From positions 1-41,711 of the forward strand of contig JACOTM010000081.1 of assembly GCA_016178305.1 (NCBI GenBank): DNA of 41,711 nucleotides, read 5' to 3'. This stretch comes from Flavobacteriia bacterium. Lineage in GTDB: Bacteria; Bacteroidota; Bacteroidia; Flavobacteriales_D; Crocinitomicaceae. Positions 34,376-41,711 of the stretch are shown piece by piece (the stretch's first letter is position 1; every line of letters starts with the position of its first letter). Below the pieces are notes generated by a model that worked only from the letters and a program-made list of their open reading frames with translations, did not search any database and was not told the DNA's origin. The translations under genes and the position numbers were made by a program.

Positions 34376-37300
34376 TTAATGATGACTCTTTTTTTCTCCG
34401 TGACAAGCGTGCGCTGATTCCTCATGAGTTTCTTCTTCCTCTTGCTCTGCAGCTAACACGTCATTTTTCTCGTTTCTTACTTTCACTTTGTACCAGATGT
34501 TTGGCTTCACTCCAACTTCCTCTAAAGCTTGATATGCTCTATCGTCTTCTGAGCTCTTACGAACTATTGAGTTAACATCATTCCAGTCTCCAACAGTAAT
34601 TGCATTTGTAGGACATGCATCCGAACATGCAGTTGTTACATCTCCATCAATAACTGGACGTCCTTCTTTTTTAGCATCTAGTTTTCCAGCTTGGATTCTT
34701 TGTACACAGAAAGAACATTTTTCCATAACACCTCGTGTTCTTACTGTAACATCTGGATTTAACACCATACGTCCTAAATCATCTTGTGATGGATTTATCT
34801 CCGTGAATTTTTTATACGAAGGGTAATTAAACCAATTGAATCGACGTACTTTGTATGCACAGTTGTTTGCACAATATCTTGTACCAATACATCTGTTATA
34901 TGCCATTTGATTCAATCCTTCATTACTATGATTTGTAGCAGCTACTGGACAAACTGTTTCACAAGAAGCGTGGTTACAGTGTTGACACATCATTGGCATG
35001 TGAACAACTTTCGGATTTAAAGCAGGAATTTCAGCTTTACCAAAATCAATGTCATCAGATTTACGAGTTCCCGGTACAATTTCTTCATCTGAAGCGAAGT
35101 ATCGATCAATTCTAATCCAATGCATTTCACGACCTCTTCTTACTTCGTCTTTCCCAACAACTGGCACATTGTTTTCAGCTTGACAAGCAATCATACATGT
35201 ACCGCAACCGATACAAGATGATAAGTCAATTGCCATACCCCAACGATGACCGATATTCTCTACAGGATGAGCATCCCATAAATCAGCCTCAGCCATATCA
35301 ATTTTTTCATGTTTACCGTTTTTCAATACGGTTAACGTATGTTTTGGATTGTATGCTGTTCTATTTTTTGAAGTATAAATATCTAAAGTAGTTTCACGAA
35401 CAATAGAGTTTCGTGCCATTACTGTATGATGAATCTGTGTTGCAGCAATTAAATACATTCCTGCTTCTTTTGTTACAGAAGCAGAAGCTTCATAAGCGAA
35501 AGATCCATTTACTTTTTGAACAAATTGATAAACATTTTGACCAATAGAAACTTTTTTCCCATTTTCCATTGTGTAGCCACCATACTCTTGAGTTGTGTAT
35601 GCAGCTTTACCTATTGCTTCTCCATTTGCTCCACGACCATAACCTAAAGCGATACCTACTGTACCTGGTGCTTGTCCTGGAGATGGATATACTGGTAAAA
35701 CAACTTCGTTTGAACCAACTTTAACTTTCGCTAAGTTTAAGCCATTTTCTTGATCAAAAGTAGTCGCATAACCTTTCATCTCCGAAGGATTCATCGTTAT
35801 GTAATTATCCCAAGTTACTTTTGAAATTGGATCTGGCATCTCTTGTAACCATGGGTTATTCGCTTGATTACCTGTTCCAATTCCTGCTTTTTGGTATAAA
35901 ACAACTTCTACTCCATTCCCTTTTGTCAATTGACTTCCCAATCCACTTAATGAAGCTTCATTAAAAGTTGGTGCAGTTGCAATTGGCGCAGGCATTTCAA
36001 CACAACTGTTGTGAATAGCCATGCTCCAATATGTATGGAATGCTGTATATTTTGATTGCATTGGGAAACCATATTTTTCCCACAATTTTTGAATTTCGTT
36101 GTAAACAACTTTTGAGTCTTTACCGCCACGTTTTGCTAAACCTGCCCAAACCAATATAGATTCTGTAGCAGAAGCCGTATCAAATAATGGACGAATTGTT
36201 GGTTGTGCAATTGCGTAATGATTCATTTTTGGACTGAAATCATTCCATGATTCTAAAGCATGGTGATCCGGAGCAATCATTTTACAAACAGTTGCTGTTT
36301 CATCAGCATGAGAACTAATTGCAACTGTTAAATTAACTTTTGATAATGCTTCTCCAAATTGCTTTCCATTAGGCAAAGTATAAACTGGATTTGTTCCTAA
36401 GAAAATTATCGCTTGAGGACCTTTACCAGCAACAACATCACTGACTAATTTATTCATTTTGTCATCATCTGACTTGAATAAATTAACAGGATTATTTACA
36501 TTGATTGTCGTTGTATAGGCACCAATTACACTGTTCAATTTATTTACTAAAATTTGAATCGCTTTATTGTTTGAACCTGCAACAACTAAAGATTCTTGTT
36601 TAGATGCTTTTAAAGCTTTTATTGCTTCATCTGCAATTTTCTTAACATCTGCTTTTAATTCAGTAGAAACACTTGTACCAACACCAAAACCTTTTAAGAT
36701 ATATGCCAATACATTTGCTTGTTCTGAAGGTTTAATCATTCCTCTGTAATCTGCATTTGATCCAGTAACAGACATGATTGATTCAAATTGAAAATGTTTA
36801 GACATCCATTTATTATCTGGATTTCTAGTCATTCCATATTGAGAAGTATATTCTGTAGCTAACAACCAAGTTGACAAGAAATCTGCACCAACAGAAACAA
36901 TTGTTTTAGCTTTTGAGAAATCGTAATCAGGAATAATTGCTGTACCAAAAGAAGCTAAATTTGCTTGGCGAATTCCAGCATAAGAAACAGCATCGTACTG
37001 AATATGTTCAAATGGCCCTCCTACTTCTGTGTTTCCTAATGAAGTAGCCAAAGCTTTAATAGCCTCACCAGTTGTTGGACTGATAATCGTATTTGAAACT
37101 AAAACTACTTTACCATTTTTAGCTTTAATTGTTGCTAATTCTTTGGCAATCGATTTATCAGTTGCTTCCCAAGAACTTTTTGTTCCCTTTGATGTAGGAT
37201 ATTGTAATCTTTCTCCTTCATATAAACCTAAAACAGATGCAACAATTTGAGGATTTGTAGCGCCTTTTGTAATACCAAAGTCTTTGTTCCCTTTGATATA

Positions 37301-37651
37301 AATCGGCCTACCCTCTCTTGTTTTTACTAAAATGCTAGCATAAGAGTTTCCATCATAGTAAGTAGAAGCATACCATGTTGGCATCCCTGGAGTAACATTC
37401 TCAGGTTTGATTACATAAGGTATTGCTTTTGTTACCGGTGCTTCACAAGCAGCTACTGTTGCAGCAGCCACACTGAAACCTAAAAATTTAAGAAAATCAC
37501 GTCTAGCTGTTGAAGTTTCACTCAACTTCTCGTCGCCTAGAAATTCCTCCACAGATACTTGCTGAGGAAATTCTTGATCTCTATTTTGAAGGAAAGCAGG
37601 AGTTTCATTCAACTCATCGATTCCTTTCCAATATTTTCTTGTCGTTCCCAT
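34376..37651 (-). CDS. actB: Alternative complex III subunit ActB (molybdopterin-oxidoreductase-like iron-sulfur protein)
   Basis: The product is a fusion of an inactive molybdopterin-oxidoreductase-like domain and a ferredoxin-like domain, ~1091 residues. Near residue 50 it has a twin-arginine region (T-A-R-R-D-F-L-K-F-L-G-F-S) with V-A-A-C just after, typical of TAT-variant ActB. The C-terminal third has four cysteine groups for [3Fe-4S]/[4Fe-4S] clusters: C-I-G-C-G-T-C-M-I-A-C-Q-A-E-N, C-Q-H-C-N-H-A-S-C-E-T-V-C-P, C-I-G-T-R-Y-C-A-N-N-C, and C-S-F-C-V-Q-R with C-S-D-A-C-P-T-N-A-I. It passes electrons from quinol to the haems of ActA. I start at ATG 37651 (M-G-T-T-R-K-Y-W), 31 bases after actA. 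An upstream GTG at 37714 would overlap actA's end and add 21 atypical residues. Confidence 0.95.
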   Translation of the reverse strand: MGTTRKYWKGIDELNETPAFLQNRDQEFPQQVSVEEFLGDEKLSETSTARRDFLKFLGFSVAAATVAACEAPVTKAIPYVIKPENVTPGMPTWYASTYYDGNSYASILVKTREGRPIYIKGNKDFGITKGATNPQIVASVLGLYEGERLQYPTSKGTKSSWEATDKSIAKELATIKAKNGKVVLVSNTIISPTTGEAIKALATSLGNTEVGGPFEHIQYDAVSYAGIRQANLASFGTAIIPDYDFSKAKTIVSVGADFLSTWLLATEYTSQYGMTRNPDNKWMSKHFQFESIMSVTGSNADYRGMIKPSEQANVLAYILKGFGVGTSVSTELKADVKKIADEAIKALKASKQESLVVAGSNNKAIQILVNKLNSVIGAYTTTINVNNPVNLFKSDDDKMNKLVSDVVAGKGPQAIIFLGTNPVYTLPNGKQFGEALSKVNLTVAISSHADETATVCKMIAPDHHALESWNDFSPKMNHYAIAQPTIRPLFDTASATESILVWAGLAKRGGKDSKVVYNEIQKLWEKYGFPMQSKYTAFHTYWSMAIHNSCVEMPAPIATAPTFNEASLSGLGSQLTKGNGVEVVLYQKAGIGTGNQANNPWLQEMPDPISKVTWDNYITMNPSEMKGYATTFDQENGLNLAKVKVGSNEVVLPVYPSPGQAPGTVGIALGYGRGANGEAIGKAAYTTQEYGGYTMENGKKVSIGQNVYQFVQKVNGSFAYEASASVTKEAGMYLIAATQIHHTVMARNSIVRETTLDIYTSKNRTAYNPKHTLTVLKNGKHEKIDMAEADLWDAHPVENIGHRWGMAIDLSSCIGCGTCMIACQAENNVPVVGKDEVRRGREMHWIRIDRYFASDEEIVPGTRKSDDIDFGKAEIPALNPKVVHMPMMCQHCNHASCETVCPVAATNHSNEGLNQMAYNRCIGTRYCANNCAYKVRRFNWFNYPSYKKFTEINPSQDDLGRMVLNPDVTVRTRGVMEKCSFCVQRIQAGKLDAKKEGRPVIDGDVTTACSDACPTNAITVGDWNDVNSIVRKSSEDDRAYQALEEVGVKPNIWYKVKVRNEKNDVLAAEQEEEETHEESAHACHGEKKSHH

Positions 37652-37682
37652 ATAACTTATTTCGACTTCTTCGATTCGTTTA

Positions 37683-39032
37683 TTAATAGTGACATTTAGC
37701 GCACTCCCAACCACCTAATTCTTTCACAGTAACCTTACCATCTTCAAGGTATTTACCATATAGAGATTTACCATGTTTCAAAAGGCGTTTGTGAATTTCA
37801 TTATAGTAACCATCATTTTTAGTATCGATAGAACCTGTAGAAATTTCTTTTTCTGCATGACATTCGATACACCAACCCATAGTTAAAGTAGGTTTTGTAA
37901 GAACAATGTTTCCTTCAATTTTGTTCAATTCTTGAATTGGCCAAACTTTTTGAGTTTCCACTTGTTTGGTCATATCACCGTGACATTGTTTACAATCCAA
38001 TCCGCCAACTACAACGTGCTGAGAGTGATTAAAGTAAACATGATCTGGTAAAACGTGAACTTTATTCCAAACAATAGGTTTTGTTTTTCCCGTGTATTTA
38101 CCAGCTCCTTCTGGAATGTAACCAGCAGCTTCGTAAATTTTAGCAATTTGTTCTTGTTGCTCTGGTGTTCTACCATTCACTTGTTTATGACAGTTCATAC
38201 AAACATTCACTGAAGGAATTCCAGCTGTTCTTGATTCTGTTACTGTATTGTGACAGTATTTACAATCAATTTTGTTAGTACCAGCATGCACAGCGTGAGG
38301 GAATTGTATTGGTTGTGAAGGATGATATTCCTCAACAACACCTATACTATACAAACCTAAGAATGAAGAAACGATTAATGCGATTACAACTACTAATGAA
38401 GTCAAACCAACATATTTACGATTTTTCCATGCCCAAGTTTTAAACTCTTGAGTATAAGTTCCATTATCTGCATCACCAACTGAATCTGCCATTGCGCTTT
38501 TCAACTGGCGACGAACACCACTTACTGCACCAATAACTACGGCGAAAATCACTCCTAAAATGATCCAAACCCATCCATTTGATGATTCTTCTTCAACAGC
38601 TGTTGTGGTTGGACTTGCCGCACCTTCAGCACCACCTTCTGCGGCTGCGGCTGGATCTGGTTGCGCATCAACCCAATCTAAAATAGCATCAATATCCTCC
38701 TTTTTCAATTCTGGAAATTGTTGCATCGCTGCTCCTGAATAAGTTGTTACAGTCTGAGCATAAGGATCAGAAGCTGCAGCAGCTTGCCAGTTATTTACCC
38801 ATTGGTAAATTGAACCATCTTTTGCGCCACCATCAGCCCACTTTGTACGTACCTGAAACAATTTTGGTCCAGTTCCATCTTTATGAGTCTGGTGACAACT
38901 TGCACATTTTGCTTTGAAAAGTGCATCACCTTGAGCATTTGCATGAAAAGTTCCAGCAATAAACACTGCTGAAATCGTTCCTAAACACCACTTGCTAAAG
39001 TTTCTAAACATCTGACTACTAGATATTCTCAT
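37683..39032 (-). CDS. actA: Alternative complex III subunit ActA (multihaem cytochrome c)
   Basis: The 449-residue product has a signal peptide or membrane anchor (~residues 12-34). It then has a small cytochrome c domain with C-A-S-C-H at 43-47, a linker with a membrane helix (~155-173) and another at ~208-230. The C-terminal region has five further C-x-x-C-H sites: C-K-Y-C-H, C-M-N-C-H, C-K-Q-C-H, C-I-E-C-H, and the last C-A-K-C-H-Y at the very end. Six haem c groups are therefore predicted. It corresponds to the pentahaem ActA with an added N-terminal monohaem domain. It is the first gene of the operon and sits behind a leader with an inverted repeat. A second ATG at residue 8 (M-F-R-N) could also be the start. 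Confidence 0.94.
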   Translation of the reverse strand: MRISSSQMFRNFSKWCLGTISAVFIAGTFHANAQGDALFKAKCASCHQTHKDGTGPKLFQVRTKWADGGAKDGSIYQWVNNWQAAAASDPYAQTVTTYSGAAMQQFPELKKEDIDAILDWVDAQPDPAAAAEGGAEGAASPTTTAVEEESSNGWVWIILGVIFAVVIGAVSGVRRQLKSAMADSVGDADNGTYTQEFKTWAWKNRKYVGLTSLVVVIALIVSSFLGLYSIGVVEEYHPSQPIQFPHAVHAGTNKIDCKYCHNTVTESRTAGIPSVNVCMNCHKQVNGRTPEQQEQIAKIYEAAGYIPEGAGKYTGKTKPIVWNKVHVLPDHVYFNHSQHVVVGGLDCKQCHGDMTKQVETQKVWPIQELNKIEGNIVLTKPTLTMGWCIECHAEKEISTGSIDTKNDGYYNEIHKRLLKHGKSLYGKYLEDGKVTVKELGGWECAKCHY

Positions 39033-39053
39033 TTAAAAAACTATTAATCCACT

Positions 39054-39074
39054 GTCAAAAAAACACTTTTTGAC
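39054..39074. repeat. Inverted repeat, 8-base arms, in the act operon leader
   Basis: Perfect arms GTCAAAAA (39054-39061) and TTTTTGAC (39067-39074) are separated by 5 bases. It begins a few bases after the act -7 element, so it could be an operator or a leader hairpin. Confidence 0.6.
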
Positions 39075-39079
39075 GTCAG

Positions 39080-39087
39080 CAAATTTA
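39080..39087 (-). promoter_or_regulatory. Candidate -7 promoter element for the act-cox operon
   Basis: Minus strand reads TAAATTTG (TAnnTTTG), 47 bases before the actA ATG. The -33 position has no clear TTG, which would fit an activator-dependent promoter but does not prove it. Confidence 0.45.
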
Positions 39088-39105
39088 TAAGATTCGATGC
39101 ATTTC

Positions 39106-39127
39106 ATGACAGTTTTATGACAATTTT
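39106..39127. repeat. Tandem 11-base near-repeat upstream of the act promoter
   Basis: ATGACAGTTTT is followed directly by ATGACAATTTT (one mismatch). The 11-base period is about one helical turn, and the copies lie roughly 30-50 bases upstream of the likely act start site. Confidence 0.6.
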
Positions 39128-39439
39128 ATTCGCTTTTTTATTAATTTAAATTGATTCTAAATAAGGGTTTATTAACATTTTTTGTTTCATTGTTGATTAA
39201 CACTCGTTTATAGCCAAAAAGTGACTTTTAACATTTTTTAATATTTGGAATCTTCAAATAATAATTTTGAAAAAAAGAAAAATTCACTTTCGAATGTTTC
39301 AAATGAAAGAAATCAAACAGAGAAGTTTCTTTGAATTTTAAGAAAAAATGCCATTTAAATATTAAATAAAACCATTTAGCAAAATATTTTTTATTGTTTG
39401 ATTTTATTTTAGAAATTGAGCAAAAATTATTCAATACAA

Positions 39440-40042
39440 ATGGAAAAAATTGTTGATTCGATATATAAACTTATTCAAATAGCTAGTGGTGATGACATCG
39501 CTAACATTGTACTTTCAATTTCTGATGAAGCTAAAATAGCATTTTTTAATATTTTAGAAGAAGAAAAACAACCGAAAGGTGCAATCCTTAATTTACCAGG
39601 AAAAAGTACAAAAAATGTATATTTTATTTATGAAGGATTGCTTATTTCAACAATGCAAGTGGAAGGGAAAGAAATTGGAATGGGATTTTTTGCAGAAGGA
39701 GGAATTGGAGGTGATTTAATTAGTTTTTTATCGCAGCGAAAATCCGAACGAACTGTGAAAGTATTAGAAAATGCTCATCTCTTTAAAATTAACTTCGATG
39801 AATTGGAAAATCTTTACAAAATCTATCCAGAAATTCAACAAATTGGTCGGTTACTATACAATTATGTGTTTATAATTTTACAAGAAAGAATTGAAGGTCT
39901 TGTACTCGAATCAGCAAACATGAGGTATGAATCTTTCAAAAATAAATTCCCTACAATTCACCATCGTTTACCTCTAAACTTTACCTCTTCTTTTTTAGGT
40001 ATTACACAAGAAACGTTAAGTCGTATTCGAAATAAAAATTGA
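39440..40042 (+). CDS. Crp/Fnr-family transcriptional regulator
   Basis: The 200-residue product has a cyclic-nucleotide-binding-like beta-roll (~residues 25-110: G-A-I-L-N-L-P-G-K-S-T-K-N-V-Y-F-I-Y-E-G-L-L, F-F-A-E-G-G-I-G-G-D-L-I-S-F-L). A long dimerisation helix (~115-160) follows, and then a C-terminal winged helix ending S-S-F-L-G-I-T-Q-E-T-L-S-R-I-R. The usual cAMP phosphate-binding R-S-A-S motif is absent, and no Fnr-type N-terminal cysteine cluster is present, so effector and sensing mode are unknown. It is transcribed away from the act-cox operon and may control it; this is inference. I start at ATG 39440; an earlier in-frame TTG adds only eight atypical residues. Confidence 0.9.
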   Translation: MEKIVDSIYKLIQIASGDDIANIVLSISDEAKIAFFNILEEEKQPKGAILNLPGKSTKNVYFIYEGLLISTMQVEGKEIGMGFFAEGGIGGDLISFLSQRKSERTVKVLENAHLFKINFDELENLYKIYPEIQQIGRLLYNYVFIILQERIEGLVLESANMRYESFKNKFPTIHHRLPLNFTSSFLGITQETLSRIRNKN

Positions 40043-40088
40043 TATTGCGATTTTGATAAATGTCAAGTTATTTTGAAATTTCAATATA

Positions 40089-40096
40089 TAGATTTG
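40089..40096 (+). promoter_or_regulatory. Candidate -7 promoter element for the esterase gene
   Basis: TAGATTTG matches TAnnTTTG and ends 21 bases before the ATG at 40118. TTTG further upstream is too close to be a proper -33 element. Confidence 0.4.
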
Positions 40097-40117
40097 CTTT
40101 ACCAAAATAATAAAACT

Positions 40118-41242
40118 ATGAAACAAAAATCTACACTTACATTCTTATGTATTCTAAATTGTTTAATCACTTTTTCTCAATGGAGTAACTACAGTTTCCA
40201 ATTTGGAGGGACAAATCGACAATACCGCGTTTATGTCCCTTCAATCTACAACGTAAACAATCCGGCATCTTTAGTCTTAACCTTACATGGAATGGGAGAC
40301 AATATGACTAATTTTAGTTCAATCGGAATGAATTTAGTTGCTGATACAGCAAATATCATTGTTGTTGTTCCTCAAGCATTAAGTGATCAATACGCAGGTA
40401 CAACTTGGAATTCTGGTGCAGGAACTATGGGTTATTTCCCAAATGCTTCTGTAAATGACATTGGATTTATCAATGCCTTAATTGATACGATTCAAGCCAA
40501 TTACTCAATTAATGCACAAAGAGTTTACAGTTGTGGTTTCTCAATGGGTGGATTTATGACGCAGCGATTAGGTTGTGAGTTAACCAATCGATTTACCGCG
40601 ATAGCCTCAGTTTCAGGAACTATTGGGATTGGGATTACAAATTGCACCCCTTCTAAAGCTTTGCCTGTAGCACATTTTCATGGAACGGCAGATCAAACGG
40701 TGCCATATTCTGGCAATACTTATGGAAATGATGTTGATTCATTAATTAATCTATGGATTACCCGAGACAATTGTACATTAACACCCACACTAAATACGTT
40801 TCCAGATATTGCTAGTGATGGTTATACAATTGACCATTATATATATCCAAATGGAATCCAAGGAACAGAAGTGGAATTATTTAAAGTTAACGGTGCGGAT
40901 CATGTATGGTTAACAACTGGAAATGATATTGATTATACAATCGAAATATGGAAATTCTTTAATAAACATCAAACGATGACAACAGTGGGAATTAATGAAT
41001 TATCAAAGAATGAAACAATTGAAATTTTCCCAAATCCTGTAAGCGAATCATTTACTGTAAAAACAACAAATTCTGAAATTCAAACATTTGAGATTATTAC
41101 AATCAATGGTCAAAAAATTGTAAGTGGTAACTTTCAATTTGAAAAAACAATTGAAACCAGTAATTTATCAAAAGGTATATACATTTTTAAATCAATTGAT
41201 GAAAAAGGAAATATAAGCAAACAAAAATTTACAATTATCTAG
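40118..41242 (+). CDS. Secreted PHB-depolymerase-like esterase with T9SS sorting tail
   Basis: The 374-residue product has a signal peptide ending near L-I-T-F-S-Q. Its alpha/beta hydrolase domain is of the LpqC/PHB-depolymerase or feruloyl-esterase type. Visible features are R-Q-Y-R-V-Y-V-P, L-T-L-H-G-M-G-D-N (oxyanion loop), the nucleophile elbow G-F-S-M-G-G, the acid in H-G-T-A-D-Q-T-V-P-Y, and the catalytic His in N-G-A-D-H-V-W. A T9SS type A tail closes it (I-E-I-F-P-N-P-V-S, I-T-I-N-G-Q-K-I, L-S-K-G-I-Y-I-F-K), so it should be exported across the outer membrane. It probably cleaves ester bonds in polymers or plant-derived esters; the true substrate is unknown. The start at 40118 avoids an atypical TTG-initiated extension from 40073. 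A terminator follows. Confidence 0.92.
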   Translation: MKQKSTLTFLCILNCLITFSQWSNYSFQFGGTNRQYRVYVPSIYNVNNPASLVLTLHGMGDNMTNFSSIGMNLVADTANIIVVVPQALSDQYAGTTWNSGAGTMGYFPNASVNDIGFINALIDTIQANYSINAQRVYSCGFSMGGFMTQRLGCELTNRFTAIASVSGTIGIGITNCTPSKALPVAHFHGTADQTVPYSGNTYGNDVDSLINLWITRDNCTLTPTLNTFPDIASDGYTIDHYIYPNGIQGTEVELFKVNGADHVWLTTGNDIDYTIEIWKFFNKHQTMTTVGINELSKNETIEIFPNPVSESFTVKTTNSEIQTFEIITINGQKIVSGNFQFEKTIETSNLSKGIYIFKSIDEKGNISKQKFTII

Positions 41243-41306
41243 AATCCTGAGAAATTATTTTCACCTGATTGGATTAATAATCCTTGAATTCGATATGCAA
41301 ATAATT

Positions 41307-41348
41307 AAAAAAACGATGGAGAATTTTGATATACTTCATCGTTTTTTT
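41307..41348. terminator. Intrinsic terminator after the esterase gene
   Basis: A 12-base perfect stem (aaaaaaacgatg at 41307-41318 with catcgttttttt at 41337-41348) encloses an 18-base loop and ends in a T run. It lies 64 bases after the esterase stop and can act in both directions. Confidence 0.85.
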
Positions 41349-41627
41349 GTTTCTTAGATTTCTTACTATCAAAAACGTTTAAAAAAAAGAATCTAAAGCA
41401 TATAAATTACAGTTCAAAATCGACTAAAAACAAAAAATCACGAATAAATATGAATTTTAAATAGATGAAAATGAAAAATAATTCAAAATAAATAAATTGG
41501 ACTTAGAAGTGTGTCAATCAAAGCTTTTAATACAATTTTTGACAATTTGCCATTAAATTTATCACTGTTTATGAACACAAAAACAATACAATTCTCTAAC
41601 TTATTAGATTTCAATGAATATTATGTG

Positions 41628-41635
41628 TACATTTG
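41628..41635 (+). promoter_or_regulatory. Candidate -7 promoter element for the cold-shock gene
   Basis: TACATTTG matches TAnnTTTG and ends 17 bases before the ATG at 41653, giving a short leader. This is unlike the long cold-shock leaders known from E. coli cspA. Confidence 0.45.
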
Positions 41636-41652
41636 TGTAAATTAATTATAAT

Positions 41653-41711
41653 ATGAACAAAGGAATTGTAAAATTTTTCAACGATTCAAAAGGATTTGGA
41701 TTTATTAAAGA
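41653..41711 (+). CDS. Cold-shock domain protein, N-terminal part (cut by the window edge)
   Basis: The 19 complete codons visible read M-N-K-G-I-V-K-F-F-N-D-S-K-G-F-G-F-I-K. This is the start of a CspA-type cold-shock domain with the RNP1-like K-G-F-G-F-I motif that stacks on single-stranded RNA or DNA. The rest lies beyond the window. Cold-shock proteins act as RNA chaperones in the cytoplasm. A candidate promoter lies 17 bases upstream. Whether it is a lone CSD protein or a CSD fusion cannot be seen. Confidence 0.9.
   Translation, partial: MNKGIVKFFNDSKGFGFIK

Larger units (their letters stand above)
39033..39439. promoter_or_regulatory. Divergent control region between actA and the Crp/Fnr-type gene
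   Basis: This 407-base region has no gene. On the act side it holds a -7 element (39080-39087), an inverted repeat (39054-39074) and a tandem 11-base near-repeat (39106-39127). On the regulator side it is A/T-rich with tattgtttg close to the -7 consensus near 39392, and no clear second element. Confidence 0.6.
41243..41652. other. 410-base intergenic region before the cold-shock gene
   Basis: Apart from the terminator at 41307-41348 and a -7 element at 41628, this A-rich stretch shows no gene, RNA or notable repeat that I can support. Confidence 0.6.

Noticed and set aside
37652-37714. Extending actB to a GTG at 37714
   Set aside because: The extra 21 residues overlap actA's last codons and do not resemble ActB N-termini, whereas M-G-T-T-R-K-Y-W at 37651 does.
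39416-39439. TTG start eight codons upstream for the Crp/Fnr-type gene
   Set aside because: The ATG at 39440 gives a normal family N-terminus and the extra residues add nothing recognisable.
40073-40117. TTG start 15 codons upstream for the esterase
   Set aside because: It would place a charged, non-signal sequence before the clear signal peptide starting at 40118, and would overlap the promoter element.
1-41711. Defence systems, CRISPR arrays, prophage, integrons, tRNA or rRNA genes
   Set aside because: I saw no spaced direct repeats of CRISPR type, no cloverleaf-like stretches, and no nuclease, integrase or phage structural genes beyond the transposase tail.

Overview
The window comes from an AT-rich member of the Bacteroidota, most likely order Flavobacteriales (a Crocinitomicaceae/Fluviicola-like lineage is my guess, not shown by the sequence). 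The grounds are: three secreted proteins with C-terminal type IX secretion (T9SS) sorting domains, alternative complex III (ActABCDEF) genes in front of an aa3 oxidase, repeated TAnnTTTG promoter elements, and an absence of obvious Shine-Dalgarno sequences. I saw no tRNA, rRNA, CRISPR array or prophage. The only mobile element is the tail of an ISL3-type transposase at the left edge.

Layout, left to right. (1) 1-11193, mostly + strand: transposase tail, secreted M28 peptidase, a very large T9SS cargo protein, asnS, rpoN, a membrane protein with a degenerate PAP2-phosphatase signature, an M48 lipoprotein protease and a LacI-type regulator. (2) 11186-18618, minus strand: an L-type lectin T9SS protein, a 1269-residue PAS/GAF histidine kinase, a LolC/E-type permease with no ordinary start codon, and rbfA. 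(3) 19097-25171, mixed: a small lipoprotein, kbl and mtnB (minus strand), a broken group-4 glycosyltransferase, a membrane histidine kinase and a TonB-like protein with an N-terminal cysteine domain. (4) 25173-39032, minus strand: queG and ruvB, then across a strong terminator an 11.8-kb respiratory operon actA-actB-actC-actD-actE-actF-coxB-coxA. (5) 39440-41711, + strand: a Crp/Fnr-type regulator divergent from the act operon, a secreted PHB-depolymerase-like esterase with a T9SS tail, and the start of a cold-shock protein gene.

How the genes work together. The act-cox block encodes a menaquinol:oxygen electron-transfer chain. ActC/ActF handle quinol, ActB carries the iron-sulfur clusters, and ActA and ActE are the haem c subunits that feed the CuA site of CoxB and then CoxA. 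The divergent Crp/Fnr gene, and a cluster of TGAC/GTCA repeats at the act promoter, make local regulation plausible. Most other genes are housekeeping (translation, ribosome maturation, queuosine, recombination, methionine salvage, threonine/glycine metabolism) mixed with secreted polymer- or surface-acting proteins.

The most unusual points are: the permease gene whose conserved N-terminus has no ATG, GTG or TTG; ruvB, which has no ATG start and whose first TTG lies inside its probable promoter; the inverted and direct repeats between actA and the Crp/Fnr gene; and the deletion-plus-frameshift in the glycosyltransferase. I did not find a clearly new defence or mobile system here.
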